DNA from: a virus
IMG/VR virus record: IMGVR_UViG_3300028840_000579
Coordinates: 1 to 36,860 of that record
Direction: 5' to 3' (one strand)
DNA: 36,860 bases
Shown: one piece after another, positions 14,489 through 23,131 of the stretch
Layout of the letters: each line of letters opens with the position of its first letter
How positions within the stretch are numbered: the first letter of the stretch is position 1
Position numbers and translations under genes: made by a program
The notes under the pieces: generated by a model
Databases searched by the model: none
What the model was told of the DNA's origin: nothing
Seen by the model: the letters and a program-made list of their open reading frames with translations, nothing else

Positions 14489-17400
14489 ATGACAAATATT
14501 GCGAACAATAAGCCGTTCAAAGTTGCAGTCGTTGACCCTGCCACTGGTGATCCGATAAAGTTGCCAACAACTTTTTTGGAATTAAGTGATACTCCGAGTG
14601 ATTACACTGGTCAAGCTGGTCGGGTTTTACAAGTCAACGCAACTGCCGACGGTCTTGAATTTGGGTCGGGGATTAGTGGCGGTCTTATTTTTAAGGGTGC
14701 TATTTCGATCCCAGCTGATTTCCCAACTCTTGCGGAAGTTGAAACAGGTTGGTTTTATACTATAACCGCAGAGGTAACCGATAATGATCCAACTCGAACG
14801 AATACTGGGTTATCTTTTGTTATCGGAGACGAGATTGCTTGGAATGGCTCGACTTGGATTGTTATTGGGAATGAATTAAGGGGATTGCAACAAAGTTATG
14901 ATATTGGTAACAATATAATCACAGACGGACGTCCTCTTTGGATTGAGAACTCAGGGTCAAATTATAATGGCACAAACTCAAGCTTGAAATCTTACCAAGG
15001 ATCTGACGGAACTCAGATCAATCAAGTTTTTAATCACGAAATTAACGCTTTGCCGAATGTCGTCTTTACTTCTTTGATATTCGGAGATTTGGCGGTGACT
15101 TTTCCAGCTTCCGATCAAATTGAGACTGGAATTGATTTGACAACTCTTGATAATCCACCCGGCGTTGCTGGAACGACAACATTTTTCTTCAATTCAACGA
15201 TTGTCGTTGTAAAAGACGCAGATGTGGCCGGGGATATAAAAGAATATTTTTGCGTTGGCTTAGCGAATGGAACGACAACAAATTCTCGAATGATCTTGAT
15301 TGATCCGACAACTGGATCTCCAGCGAACTTCACTTCAACGACTGCGACAGTAATTGCAGTCAATCAAGCTGGATTATTTAATACTCCCGGCTCAGCCACA
15401 GACGGTCCCTCAAATGCTATGATAATGACAGCGGGTCAGGGAAATTCTGATACTGATTTATATGCTTTGTTCAATGACAGCGGAACGATTGCCAATATGA
15501 TGTCAATCACAAATGCTGGAAATGTTGGCGGAGCAATGCTTAGTTTGAGAAACTATGGTCCGGGGGTCGGATTAAGTGCAGATGTTCCTTATATTGAAAT
15601 GGGTGGCTTTGGTATTCCTGACGCTGGAGATATTCACTTCTCAGCTCGAAATGTTGATCCAACAACTGAGGAGACTTACGCTGGAGATACGATTGCATTT
15701 TCAAATAATGCTCCAGCTCAAGATACAATCACAACGACTGGTCCGAGCTTCTTGGACGCTGGCTTCAAACCTGAGACTGACATTGTTGTCAGCGGATCAG
15801 CTTCAAATGACGGACAATATAGAATTGAGGAAGTGACCGCAACGACAATCACTTTGACCGATCCGGGAGTTTTGACAAATGAAAGCTCAGGAGCGACAGT
15901 AACTTTGACCGATCGAGTTTTACCTTTCGGTGCTTTTTGGTATCGATATGACCTTTCTGCTTTTAGTTATTGGGACGGATCTTCAATTCAGAGGATTGGA
16001 ACTGGCGGAGCGGTTTCTCTTCAAGACGCTTACTTAAATGGCGAATATATTAAAATAACGCCGGGACATACTGGAGTATTTATCGACGGCTCAAATTCAA
16101 CTTATGATTATACAGGAATATTTACCACTAGTTTTATTGACGGTATTCGTGGTTATATGGACGTTAATCCAGCAAGCGGTGGCGGTCCGAAAGGTAATCT
16201 TAACTGGGTTAGATTGGCGGAAGACGAGAGTTTTACTGTCACTGCTCCTGATACAATCCAGTTCAATAATACTGTTGATTTACTTGCTTTGGGTGCTGGC
16301 GTTGCGTCAGTAAGTTCAAACGGAAACTATTGTTGGATATTTATCAATAATACAGATATTTATCCAACTGACTGCTCGGCTTATGTGGTCACTAGCGTAT
16401 CAAGTGCGGGTGGCGGAACGAATAATGTTTGTACTTTATTGGTGCCGGGTGGCGGAGCTGCGAGTTTAACAGCTTCAAGCGGTAATGCTCACATTACGAA
16501 CTTCATTAAAAGCGATCAGATGACTGGAACTCAAAAGATCGCAACTCCTGACAATAGCTTAATAAGCGGATCTCAAGGGACTTATTATTCAGTTGCAAAT
16601 GACGGCGGAGATTACGATACTGTTTTCAATGTTTCGAATTATCCGGCGTATGGATCAACTCCAGCAAAAATTGACGATCAAATTGCTTCAATTTTCAATT
16701 ATGATAATACTGGTGCAGCTGATGTTCCACTATTAAGATTTTACAATCTTGGAAACCACGGAGATATTAAATTCACGCCAAGGTCAACTGATCCGACAGG
16801 ATTGGGAGCTGGAGATCTTGGTACTATTTGGTATCGAGCGGGAAGCTTATATCTTTGGGACGGAACTCAGGTCAAAGGAGTGGCAAGTCTTCAAGCTGCT
16901 TATGACGGCGGAAATCAAATCACAGTAGGAAGCAAGCCGATCATTATCTCAAGTGCGACTGGTCCGCAAGCTGCTTACGGGAATATTGGTGGATTTATTC
17001 AATTTACAGATACAACAAATGCAGCAATTGGAACATTAAGAGGACAGAGTGGTCCGCCAAGTGAAATTGGTATGCTGGAGATCTTAAACGACTCAGCGGT
17101 TACTCTCTCAGGAGATCAGATCACTTTTGATATAGCAATTGACTTGATCTCTCTTGGAGCTGGAGTTTCAGGAGTGAATACTTCCTTTGATTGGTCAGGA
17201 ATTATCTTGAAAAGCACAGACGCTTCTCCGACTGACGAGGGATATTATACGATTGTTGGGATCTCAAGCTCAGGTGGCGGAACAAATAATGTCGCTCAAG
17301 TGACAACTTTCGGGGGAGGTGTTCCAACTTTTACCGCAACGACTGGAAATGCTCAAGTATCGAATATTCAAAAAAATACTTATCAAGCTGGCGAATTAAT

Positions 17401-18550
17401 GGTAGCGACTCCAAGTGATAATCTTGGCGGAGCATTGTATAACCTTTGGGTTGACGGCGGAACAGTCGGTCAATTAATGGCGATTACAAATCTTGCAGAC
17501 GGCACGGTTACTGATAGTTTGCTTACGATGACAAATGCTGGAACTGGAGATGTTCCGTTATTGAAATTCAATAATCAGCAAGACGCTGGCGATATTCGAT
17601 TTACAAATCGAGCTTCTGATCCTACAAATTTGAATGACGGCGAGATTTGGTATAACACAAGCGATAACAAACTTCGCCATACTGACGGAACGAATAAATA
17701 TACTTTGTTATCGACAACTTCGACTGGCGTTGCTTATCGAGCAATTCCTTTCGGAACTTCTGATAATTTCGTAACTTCTGATATTACTGGCTTGAGCTAT
17801 AATGTCACAAATGGCAGAATGTCGATTGGAATGGACTCAAGCGGAGCTTTGGCACGGCTTCATATCCGAGACGCTGACATTACAAGCTCGGCTGATCTAT
17901 TAAGATGTGACGAATATATTGATGTCGGCGGAGTGCCAACTTTGCGGAATAGATTTTTGGTAGCTGACGGCGGATTAGTAGGTATTCAAAACGGAAATCC
18001 TCAATCAATGCTCCACGTAAAAGGGAACTTTACTTTCGGGATTAATTATCTTGCAATCGGCGGTCCCGATAATGGTGGTATTATCGAGGGTCGAGTGGGG
18101 ATCGGAACTTCTGCTCCAAGTTCAGCTTATCAGCTTACGATCAATAATATCTCAGGAGTTAATGGTGGTATCTTATCTCAAACCTCAGGAGCAGGAACTG
18201 CGATCACTGGAACTTCGGCGACTGGAACGGCTGCTGCGTTCTCAAGTTTGGGAACAAGTATTTCAACTTATTCAGTTGAAGTTAATCCGGCAAATGGAGC
18301 TTCTGGTATTTATGTCAATTCAACAAGCGGATACGGAATAGTGGTGGAAGTTGGCAATGTAGGTATCGGAGTTACCGCTCCAAATGAAGCTTTGGAAGTT
18401 GCTGGCAAGATAAGATCAAATGCTGGCTTCAATGTGAATGGAACTGACGGATTGACTGGCACTTATAGCTTTGGCGGAGGTGGCTCAGGAGATATTGCAA
18501 CAATGAGCTTTACTGGCGGGATCTTAACTGCGGTAACCTTAGTTCCTTAA
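14489..18550 (+). CDS. Large modular fiber-like structural protein
   Basis: 1,353-1,354 residues from ATG 14489; an upstream TTG is rejected. The N-terminus (PFKVAVVDPATGDP, then FLELSDTPSDYTGQAGRVL) resembles fiber attachment regions. A module starting LQxxY (about residues 132, 511 and 801) occurs three times, each leading to SxGGGTNN-type and GDIxFxxRxxDPT segments. The C-terminus has fiber repeats such as VGIGTSAPS and APNEALEVAGKIRSN. Its place between capsid and connector genes suggests a capsid-surface fiber, but a tail or side fiber is possible. No S74-type peptidase end was seen. Confidence 0.75.
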   Translation: MTNIANNKPFKVAVVDPATGDPIKLPTTFLELSDTPSDYTGQAGRVLQVNATADGLEFGSGISGGLIFKGAISIPADFPTLAEVETGWFYTITAEVTDNDPTRTNTGLSFVIGDEIAWNGSTWIVIGNELRGLQQSYDIGNNIITDGRPLWIENSGSNYNGTNSSLKSYQGSDGTQINQVFNHEINALPNVVFTSLIFGDLAVTFPASDQIETGIDLTTLDNPPGVAGTTTFFFNSTIVVVKDADVAGDIKEYFCVGLANGTTTNSRMILIDPTTGSPANFTSTTATVIAVNQAGLFNTPGSATDGPSNAMIMTAGQGNSDTDLYALFNDSGTIANMMSITNAGNVGGAMLSLRNYGPGVGLSADVPYIEMGGFGIPDAGDIHFSARNVDPTTEETYAGDTIAFSNNAPAQDTITTTGPSFLDAGFKPETDIVVSGSASNDGQYRIEEVTATTITLTDPGVLTNESSGATVTLTDRVLPFGAFWYRYDLSAFSYWDGSSIQRIGTGGAVSLQDAYLNGEYIKITPGHTGVFIDGSNSTYDYTGIFTTSFIDGIRGYMDVNPASGGGPKGNLNWVRLAEDESFTVTAPDTIQFNNTVDLLALGAGVASVSSNGNYCWIFINNTDIYPTDCSAYVVTSVSSAGGGTNNVCTLLVPGGGAASLTASSGNAHITNFIKSDQMTGTQKIATPDNSLISGSQGTYYSVANDGGDYDTVFNVSNYPAYGSTPAKIDDQIASIFNYDNTGAADVPLLRFYNLGNHGDIKFTPRSTDPTGLGAGDLGTIWYRAGSLYLWDGTQVKGVASLQAAYDGGNQITVGSKPIIISSATGPQAAYGNIGGFIQFTDTTNAAIGTLRGQSGPPSEIGMLEILNDSAVTLSGDQITFDIAIDLISLGAGVSGVNTSFDWSGIILKSTDASPTDEGYYTIVGISSSGGGTNNVAQVTTFGGGVPTFTATTGNAQVSNIQKNTYQAGELMVATPSDNLGGALYNLWVDGGTVGQLMAITNLADGTVTDSLLTMTNAGTGDVPLLKFNNQQDAGDIRFTNRASDPTNLNDGEIWYNTSDNKLRHTDGTNKYTLLSTTSTGVAYRAIPFGTSDNFVTSDITGLSYNVTNGRMSIGMDSSGALARLHIRDADITSSADLLRCDEYIDVGGVPTLRNRFLVADGGLVGIQNGNPQSMLHVKGNFTFGINYLAIGGPDNGGIIEGRVGIGTSAPSSAYQLTINNISGVNGGILSQTSGAGTAITGTSATGTAAAFSSLGTSISTYSVEVNPANGASGIYVNSTSGYGIVVEVGNVGIGVTAPNEALEVAGKIRSNAGFNVNGTDGLTGTYSFGGGGSGDIATMSFTGGILTAVTLVP

Positions 18551-18572
18551 TTTATTAAATAATCTTATCAAT

Positions 18573-18728
18573 ATGTCTAAAGTTAAAATTACAGACGGCG
18601 GAGCAGAGTATCCTTTTATTCGAATGGAGAACGTCTACAAGCCGTTGGATCAGCTTTACGTTTATGATGACGGCGGAGAAGAGAAGACAATCCCTGTAAA
18701 TGAAGCAACGATCGTACCTGACGCTTAG
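18573..18728 (+). CDS. Small protein of unknown function after the fiber gene
   Basis: 51 residues (MSKVKITDGGAEYPFIRMEN...), beta-rich and acidic, ending VNEATIVPDA. It has the typical leader (TTTATTAAATAATC...ATATG) and ends with TAG. It may be an accessory head or fiber-associated protein. No family recognised. Confidence 0.6.
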   Translation: MSKVKITDGGAEYPFIRMENVYKPLDQLYVYDDGGEEKTIPVNEATIVPDA

Positions 18729-18740
18729 AGTGATGAATGA

Positions 18741-18779
18741 TAGCAGTTCGGGGGGTTTCTGCTAAAACAAAACCCCCGA
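18741..18779 (+). ncRNA. Potential H-type pseudoknot or terminator-like hairpin
   Basis: TAGCAG (18741-18746) pairs with CTGCTA (18759-18764). The loop between holds TCGGGGGGTTT, which can pair with AAACCCCCGA (18770-18779), so either a pseudoknot or one of two exclusive hairpins forms. No U run follows. It lies 22 bases before the holin-like gene. Confidence 0.5.
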
Positions 18780-18801
18780 TTACTTCTTAATTAATTAATG
18801 T

Positions 18802-19362
18802 ATGGAAACAATGTCAACACATATCGCAACAGCTGGAGCGGTCGCCGAGTCGGCAACAAGCAGCTTTTCATTAAAAGGATTACTCGGATTTTTAACCGCT
18901 GGGATTTTTACAGTTTGCGGTATAGACGCTCAATTATTAATTATTCTCTGCGTGCTTATCTTATTGGATAGCATTACGGGGATTATAAAAGCACATAAAC
19001 AAAAAAAGCCGATAACTTCCGGCGGATTAAAAGCCACAGTTGTCAAAATATTCCTTTACGGAATAACTCTGATCACGATCAATCTTTTAGCAATTTTGCT
19101 TTTAAGATTGAATATTGATTTGACCTTTACTGTCTTTTGGCTTGCTGGATTTTTAGCAATAGTCGAAGTCAAAAGTATTTTGGAGAATATAACAGAGAGC
19201 GGAGTGCTTCTGCCGAAATGGCTTAATGATAAAATCAGATCATTATTCAATCAATTGAATAATGGAAAAAATCCAACAAATACAGGAGTTCCCGAAGTAA
19301 TGGAAACGACAAGCACCGAGGAGATTGCAACTGAAAATCCTGAAAAAATAAATGAAGCTTAA
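18802..19362 (+). CDS. Holin-like membrane protein (phage holin 4 / TcdE-type)
   Basis: 186 residues with three or four hydrophobic segments (about 27-57, 80-105, 108-125). The family pattern is clear: LLDSITGIIKAHKQKKPITS, GGLKATVVKIFLYG, then FWLAGFLAIVEVKSILENITESG. These proteins make membrane lesions that let endolysin reach the wall. The C-terminal 45 residues are hydrophilic and disordered. The location inside the head-tail block, 13 kb from the amidase, is unusual, so a second role cannot be excluded. Leader is TTAATTAATGT. Confidence 0.78.
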   Translation: METMSTHIATAGAVAESATSSFSLKGLLGFLTAGIFTVCGIDAQLLIILCVLILLDSITGIIKAHKQKKPITSGGLKATVVKIFLYGITLITINLLAILLLRLNIDLTFTVFWLAGFLAIVEVKSILENITESGVLLPKWLNDKIRSLFNQLNNGKNPTNTGVPEVMETTSTEEIATENPEKINEA

Positions 19363-19390
19363 AATAATTTATTAATTAATCAACAAAATT

Positions 19391-19570
19391 ATGGCACAGC
19401 CAAACACCAAATATGCTCAAGGAGCAATGCCACAAGCTCCAAAGGAGAGTCGGGGTAACCGAAACGGAAATCCCAATATAACTTTGGTCAAGGATACGAC
19501 TGTTTTGAACAATAATTTCAAAAAGGTTTATCCGGGGTTCAAAGGAGCTATTCCACGTAAAACTATTTAA
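19391..19570 (+). CDS. Small Asn/Gly-rich protein of unknown function
   Basis: 59 residues, hydrophilic and basic (MAQPNTKYAQGAMPQAPKES..., NNNFKKVYPGFKGAIPRKTI). The leader is a good TTTATTAATTAATC run and the frame is open throughout. Probably a minor structural or assembly peptide between the holin-like gene and the connector. No homolog recognised. Confidence 0.55.
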   Translation: MAQPNTKYAQGAMPQAPKESRGNRNGNPNITLVKDTTVLNNNFKKVYPGFKGAIPRKTI

Positions 19571-19580
19571 TTAATCTTAT

Positions 19581-19721
19581 ATGTCACAATTTGAGAACAA
19601 TCAAGCAACAAGGGTTGATTTCGTAGATCCAACAGTCTACGCCGATCCTGACAAGGAAATCGAAAGGAATTTACCGATCAGAGTTGTTTTGGTTGACCCA
19701 AGTGGCGATCCATATCCATAA
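19581..19721 (+). CDS. Short peptide resembling the fiber N-terminus
   Basis: 46 residues. Its C-terminal part, LPIRVVLVDPSGDPYP, is similar to the N-terminus of the large fiber protein at 14489 (KPFKVAVVDPATGDP), so it may bind the same partner or be the remains of a second fiber gene. It has the usual leader (TTAATCTTAT) and stops 4 bases before the connector ATG. Confidence 0.55.
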   Translation: MSQFENNQATRVDFVDPTVYADPDKEIERNLPIRVVLVDPSGDPYP

Positions 19722-19725
19722 AACT

Positions 19726-20523
19726 ATGTATGTAAAAAATGAAACAATCACAGGGGACGGAGTTAAAACAGAGTTTACTCTTGCAGAGAATTTCGAGCCG
19801 GGAACTGTATTGATCCAATACAATGATTTTGTTTTTTACAAGTATTATGAAGAGACGCCGAATAAGATTGTCTTTGATGTTGCTCCAATTGCAACTGACG
19901 TGATCAAAGTAAGTTATTATACCACTCCGCAGCCATATTCAGAGAACGCTCTGAGATATGCTACCCCGGAGCAAGTTAAAACTCGAAGCAGAGTATCAGA
20001 TCTTGTTGCTTTGACTGACGCTGAAATCGAGGTATATATCAGGGAAGCAGAGATCGCAATTGACGCTTATATCTCAAAGACAAATAAATATTACAACGGA
20101 TATAATGATCTTGACGGCGGGGAAAACCCAGCGGGTCAAATCCTTAAATTCCCAAGGATCGAAGACGATCTCGGGACTGATAATCAACTGGAATATGTGG
20201 GAGTTTTGACTGATATAACCACCGCAGCATTATCAGTAGTTGAAAATATTTTTTTGCAAGGAGATCTTACAGCAAGCACTTCAACTGGCACAGCTGATCT
20301 TGAAAGCGAAAAGCTCGGTGATTACTCTTATAAGAAAAGACAGCTCAAATATAACAATGAGCAATCTTTTGCTTATAACGCAATACTTGGAACAAAAGCA
20401 AAGTTGATCCTTGATAAGTTCGGGAATATGTCAGCTCGAAAGGGTGAAATGCTTATCAGAGAAGACCCGAACAATTACGAGTTATTAAATTCTCGACAAA
20501 AATTTCAAATGAAACGAAACTAA
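19726..20523 (+). CDS. Head-tail connector/adaptor protein
   Basis: 265 residues from ATG 19726; a TTG 42 bases upstream is rejected because it overlaps the preceding peptide. The N-terminal beta domain (residues 1-65, GDGVKTEFTLAENFEPGTVLIQYN in outline) is of the kind seen in fiber or neck proteins. From about residue 70 a helical domain (TPEQVKTRSRVSDLVALTDAEIEVYIREAEIAID in part) matches HK97 gp6/SPP1 gp15 connectors, which extend the portal. Genes for head closure and tail completion follow directly. Confidence 0.72.
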   Translation: MYVKNETITGDGVKTEFTLAENFEPGTVLIQYNDFVFYKYYEETPNKIVFDVAPIATDVIKVSYYTTPQPYSENALRYATPEQVKTRSRVSDLVALTDAEIEVYIREAEIAIDAYISKTNKYYNGYNDLDGGENPAGQILKFPRIEDDLGTDNQLEYVGVLTDITTAALSVVENIFLQGDLTASTSTGTADLESEKLGDYSYKKRQLKYNNEQSFAYNAILGTKAKLILDKFGNMSARKGEMLIREDPNNYELLNSRQKFQMKRN

Positions 20524-20539
20524 AAGGTAATTAATCAAT

Positions 20540-20863
20540 ATGTCTTTTAACTCATTATTAAACCAAGATTGTGAGATACAGAGATTTACCAAGACTCAAA
20601 GCAATACTGGAGAGATTGACAAAGCTTGGTCTGTAAGCTCAACGCCAAAATGCCGTCTTCAAAAACGGTCAGTTACTGGTGGTCAAGATTTGGCGACTCC
20701 TTATGGCAGAGCGAGCCACGTGATTTATTTACCTATTGGCACAGATATTCGAGACAATGATCGCTGCGAAATCGGAGGTAAAAGATTTAATATTGTCGCA
20801 GTTCAAAAAGATAGTTCTCTCCACCACCTTGAAGTCTTGGCTCAAGCAATAATCCAAAAATAA
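20540..20863 (+). CDS. Head closure protein (SPP1 gp16-like)
   Basis: 107 residues, a small beta barrel: LLNQDCEIQRFTKTQSNTGEIDKAW, CRLQKRSV, then IYLPIGTDIRDNDRCEIGGKRFNIVAV. This is the standard head-tail joining (Phage_H_T_join/gp16) pattern with the D-x-D-R loop. It seals the connector after packaging. It overlaps the next gene in the TAATG fashion. Confidence 0.8.
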   Translation: MSFNSLLNQDCEIQRFTKTQSNTGEIDKAWSVSSTPKCRLQKRSVTGGQDLATPYGRASHVIYLPIGTDIRDNDRCEIGGKRFNIVAVQKDSSLHHLEVLAQAIIQK

Positions 20864-21240
20864 TGTCGTTCGTAAAAGATACAAATCATTTTCCCAGCTT
20901 AATAAGCGGACTTGATCAAGCCACCAAGAAAAGCTTGGAGGTTGGAGTTTTCTTTTTAGAGGGTCAAACGAGAAGCAAAGCGGACGAATTAATTTATAAT
21001 ACCCCGGCGTCTCCGAATTATGTAAGGACTGGAGCTTTGAAAAATAAGATCGAAACTGAGCCGGGATTTGGATTGAGCGTCAAGCTTGTGGATAATGTGC
21101 CATACGGAGTTTATGTTGATTTCGGAACTGTTAAAATGCCAGCTCGTCCATTTTTCAGACAAGCTTTTGACGAGAATGAGTTTGAGATGACCTTGCTTAT
21201 TGCAAGAACTCTCGGAAACAAAATATTAGACTTAATTTAA
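20863..21240 (+). CDS. Neck/tail completion protein (HK97 gp10-like)
   Basis: 125 residues. YVRTGALKNKIETEP, VPYGVYVDFGTVKMPARPFFRQAF are the hallmarks of HK97 gp10-type proteins (RTG.L......Y...ve.G...m...PF...a). These sit at the head-tail interface. ATG overlaps the upstream stop (TAATG). Confidence 0.82.
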   Translation: MSFVKDTNHFPSLISGLDQATKKSLEVGVFFLEGQTRSKADELIYNTPASPNYVRTGALKNKIETEPGFGLSVKLVDNVPYGVYVDFGTVKMPARPFFRQAFDENEFEMTLLIARTLGNKILDLI

Positions 21241-21244
21241 TTAT

Positions 21245-21643
21245 ATGATCCAAGCGGGAATTTTCAACGCATTAAAAGATGATCCAGCAATTGCGGCCAA
21301 AGTCGCCGACGGCTCTGGTGGATTTAATATTTACCCTTTTCGTATTCCTGACGATATATTGGACAGCTTTGAATATTTTATTACTTATCAGAGAATTTCT
21401 GAAACAGTTGACAAAAATGCTTGGTATAAAGTAACAGCTTTTCAGATTAATGCAATCAGCACGGGATACAATAATTGCCAAGAGCTTGCTGACGATATAA
21501 TCAACGTGCTTCATACATTTTACGGAAATCTTGGCGGTCAACAGCTAGTCGAAAGGACTTATCAGGTCGGAGCTTATGACTTATTTGATCCTGAAACAAA
21601 TCTTTATTTTGTGCCGATTGATTTCAAGTTTATATACAAATAA
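21245..21643 (+). CDS. Tail terminator protein (DUF3168/gpU-like)
   Basis: 132 residues with the gpU/DUF3168 order: short helix, IYPFRIPDDILDSFEYFITYQRIS, KVTAFQINAISTGYNNCQELADDIINVLH, and a final strand set LVERTYQVGAYDLFDPETNLYFVPIDFKF in part. It caps the tail tube and joins tail to head. Position between gp10-like and tail tube genes is canonical. Confidence 0.75.
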   Translation: MIQAGIFNALKDDPAIAAKVADGSGGFNIYPFRIPDDILDSFEYFITYQRISETVDKNAWYKVTAFQINAISTGYNNCQELADDIINVLHTFYGNLGGQQLVERTYQVGAYDLFDPETNLYFVPIDFKFIYK

Positions 21644-21645
21644 TG

Positions 21646-21651
21646 TATAAT
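21646..21651 (+). promoter_or_regulatory. Possible late promoter -10 (TATAAT) before gene 21675
   Basis: TATAAT after AT-rich DNA, followed by ATTATTAAG, the same layout as at 9647 and 29106. It would give a leader of about 20 bases for gene 21675 and the tail tube gene. Confidence 0.4.
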
Positions 21652-21674
21652 ATTATTAAGTAACCCAAATACTT

Positions 21675-21926
21675 ATGGCTAAGCGTAAGAAAAAAGTTGA
21701 TAATGAGGTTGACGTCGACTCAACCCCGGCAACCGAAGAAGCTCCTGAAAAGGAAGCTGCTGAGGAAGCTAAACCAAAGTCGGCAGACGGGTTGTTCACC
21801 GTTCGAGCTAAACAAAATTTGTTTATGCCAAACGGCGAATTTGTCAAATGTTGCTCTGAGAAACAGGTCGACGGAGAAACAAAAGACAAATTGCTCGCTA
21901 CGAAAAAATGGCAACTTGTCGGCTAA
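21675..21926 (+). CDS. Small protein before the tail tube gene
   Basis: 83 residues. An alternating basic/acidic disordered N-terminus (1-38) leads to a compact end, LFTVRAKQNLFMPNGEFVKC, ending WQLVG. The layout mirrors gene 14187 with the charged tail at the opposite end. Likely a minor structural partner. No family recognised. Confidence 0.6.
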   Translation: MAKRKKKVDNEVDVDSTPATEEAPEKEAAEEAKPKSADGLFTVRAKQNLFMPNGEFVKCCSEKQVDGETKDKLLATKKWQLVG

Positions 21927-21951
21927 TTTTATTCATTAACAATCAATTAGT

Positions 21952-22719
21952 ATGTCACAGACAACAATTCAAAAGGAAGACTCCTTGCGATTTGGGTCAA
22001 CCAAGCTAATGGTGGGGGACGACAGCGGATCTCTTGTGGATTTCGGTGCATTACGTGGAATGAGCTTTGTCTCAAAAGTTGAAAACTCAGAAGTTGAGTT
22101 TGATAACTGTCCAAGTATCACAAAATTTGCAAAAGGTGATCGTGCTTCGTTTACTTTCTCTCTTGCTGAAATTGACCTAACAAGTTTGTCAAAACTTGAC
22201 GGCGGATTGGTGAACCTTTCGACTATTGCTGGAACTCCTGTTTCAATAACAGACGAAACTCATACAATCACTGCCGGATCTGGCGTTGTGCTTGCGAACA
22301 AAAATGGCGATAATAGCGAAGTCGCTTCAATCGTCGTCACTGATGTTGGCGGAGTCATAACTTATACCCTTGATACTGATTATATTGTTTCGGTAACCCC
22401 TGAGGGTTATACAGAGATTAATATGATCCCCGGTCAAGGAATTACCTCAGGTCAAGACATTGAAGTTGATTACGATTATACTCCGAATACTGGAAAACAG
22501 CTTACTTTCAATACAACTGGAAGCAAGGTCGGAGTTTATGCTCGTATTATCAATACCAATTCAGAGGGTAAGACTTTCAGGATTGACATTTCAGATTGTT
22601 CCAATATTACTCCGCTATCATTACCGTTTATCAGCGACAATGCTGACGACGTTATGGTGGCAGAGATAGAGTTAGAGGGAACAGTCGTAGAGATCGTTGA
22701 CGAACAATCAACCACTTAA
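21952..22719 (+). CDS. Major tail (tube) protein
   Basis: 255 residues, beta-rich. The start DSLRFGSTKLMVGDDSGSLVDFGALRGMSFVSKVE in outline, then VEFDNCPSITKFAKGDRASFTFSLAE, is typical of siphophage tube proteins (small-molecule-like loop with K-G-D and repeated T-F strands). A central domain (about 85-165) looks like an inserted Ig-like or beta domain. It polymerises into the tail tube. The GC hairpin at 22733-22753 follows it, as expected for an abundant transcript. Confidence 0.78.
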   Translation: MSQTTIQKEDSLRFGSTKLMVGDDSGSLVDFGALRGMSFVSKVENSEVEFDNCPSITKFAKGDRASFTFSLAEIDLTSLSKLDGGLVNLSTIAGTPVSITDETHTITAGSGVVLANKNGDNSEVASIVVTDVGGVITYTLDTDYIVSVTPEGYTEINMIPGQGITSGQDIEVDYDYTPNTGKQLTFNTTGSKVGVYARIINTNSEGKTFRIDISDCSNITPLSLPFISDNADDVMVAEIELEGTVVEIVDEQSTT

Positions 22720-22732
22720 ATATAGCAAGTGA

Positions 22733-22756
22733 GGGGGTGTTAAGAGCACCCCCCCC
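22733..22756 (+). terminator. Hairpin after the tail tube gene
   Basis: GGGGGTG (22733-22739) pairs with CACCCCC (22747-22753) around TTAAGAG. There is no strong U tract. It parallels the hairpins after the capsid (14134) and 18741 elements. Confidence 0.5.
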
Positions 22757-22783
22757 AGTTTAACTCTTAAAAATCAAATTGTT

Positions 22784-23131
22784 ATGACTAAACGAACTTT
22801 GGATCTCGATAATATAATCCAAGATTACGATACTGTTACAGTAAAGGGGACGGAATATAAAGTCGGATCAATTCAAACAAAGACGCTCTTGGCTATACAA
22901 AAATTAGTTCAAGACGCAGAGGGGAAATCTGACGTTGAAAAGTCAAGTTTATTGACTGATCAAATTCATATTATCCTTTCACAAGACAATGAAATCACTA
23001 AAAAGGAAATCGAAAGTTGGGGATTGCAAGCTCACATTGAATTTCTTAAATGGTTCAATGAACCTTTTTTAGCGATAACCCAAACGAAAAAAGAGCAAGA
23101 GCCGGAGAGCCAGCAACAATCGAAGACATAG
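22784..23131 (+). CDS. Tail assembly chaperone, upstream frame (gpG-like)
   Basis: 115 residues, mostly helical and acidic, with a disordered Q/E/K-rich end. It follows the tail tube gene and precedes the tape measure, the canonical slot for gpG. A canonical -1 slippery heptamer, T-TTT-TTA, lies at 23065-23071 in the right phase, so a fraction of ribosomes should shift into the downstream frame and make a longer gpGT-like product. These chaperones wrap the tape measure during tail assembly and are not kept in the virion. Confidence 0.8.
   Translation: MTKRTLDLDNIIQDYDTVTVKGTEYKVGSIQTKTLLAIQKLVQDAEGKSDVEKSSLLTDQIHIILSQDNEITKKEIESWGLQAHIEFLKWFNEPFLAITQTKKEQEPESQQQSKT
23065..23071 (+). promoter_or_regulatory. 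Programmed -1 ribosomal frameshift site
   Basis: CC-T-TTT-TTA is a perfect X-XXY-YYZ heptamer in the reading frame of the 22784 gene. The -1 frame is open from just upstream (after a TGA at 23059-23061 region) through to 23397. A second A-run (AAAAAAG, about 23087-23093) is a weaker alternative. Confidence 0.75.

Noticed and set aside
23087-23093. AAAAAAG as the main chaperone frameshift site
   Set aside because: Its phase (ACG AAA AAA G) does not give a full X-XXY-YYZ heptamer, while T-TTT-TTA at 23065 does. It may still contribute.
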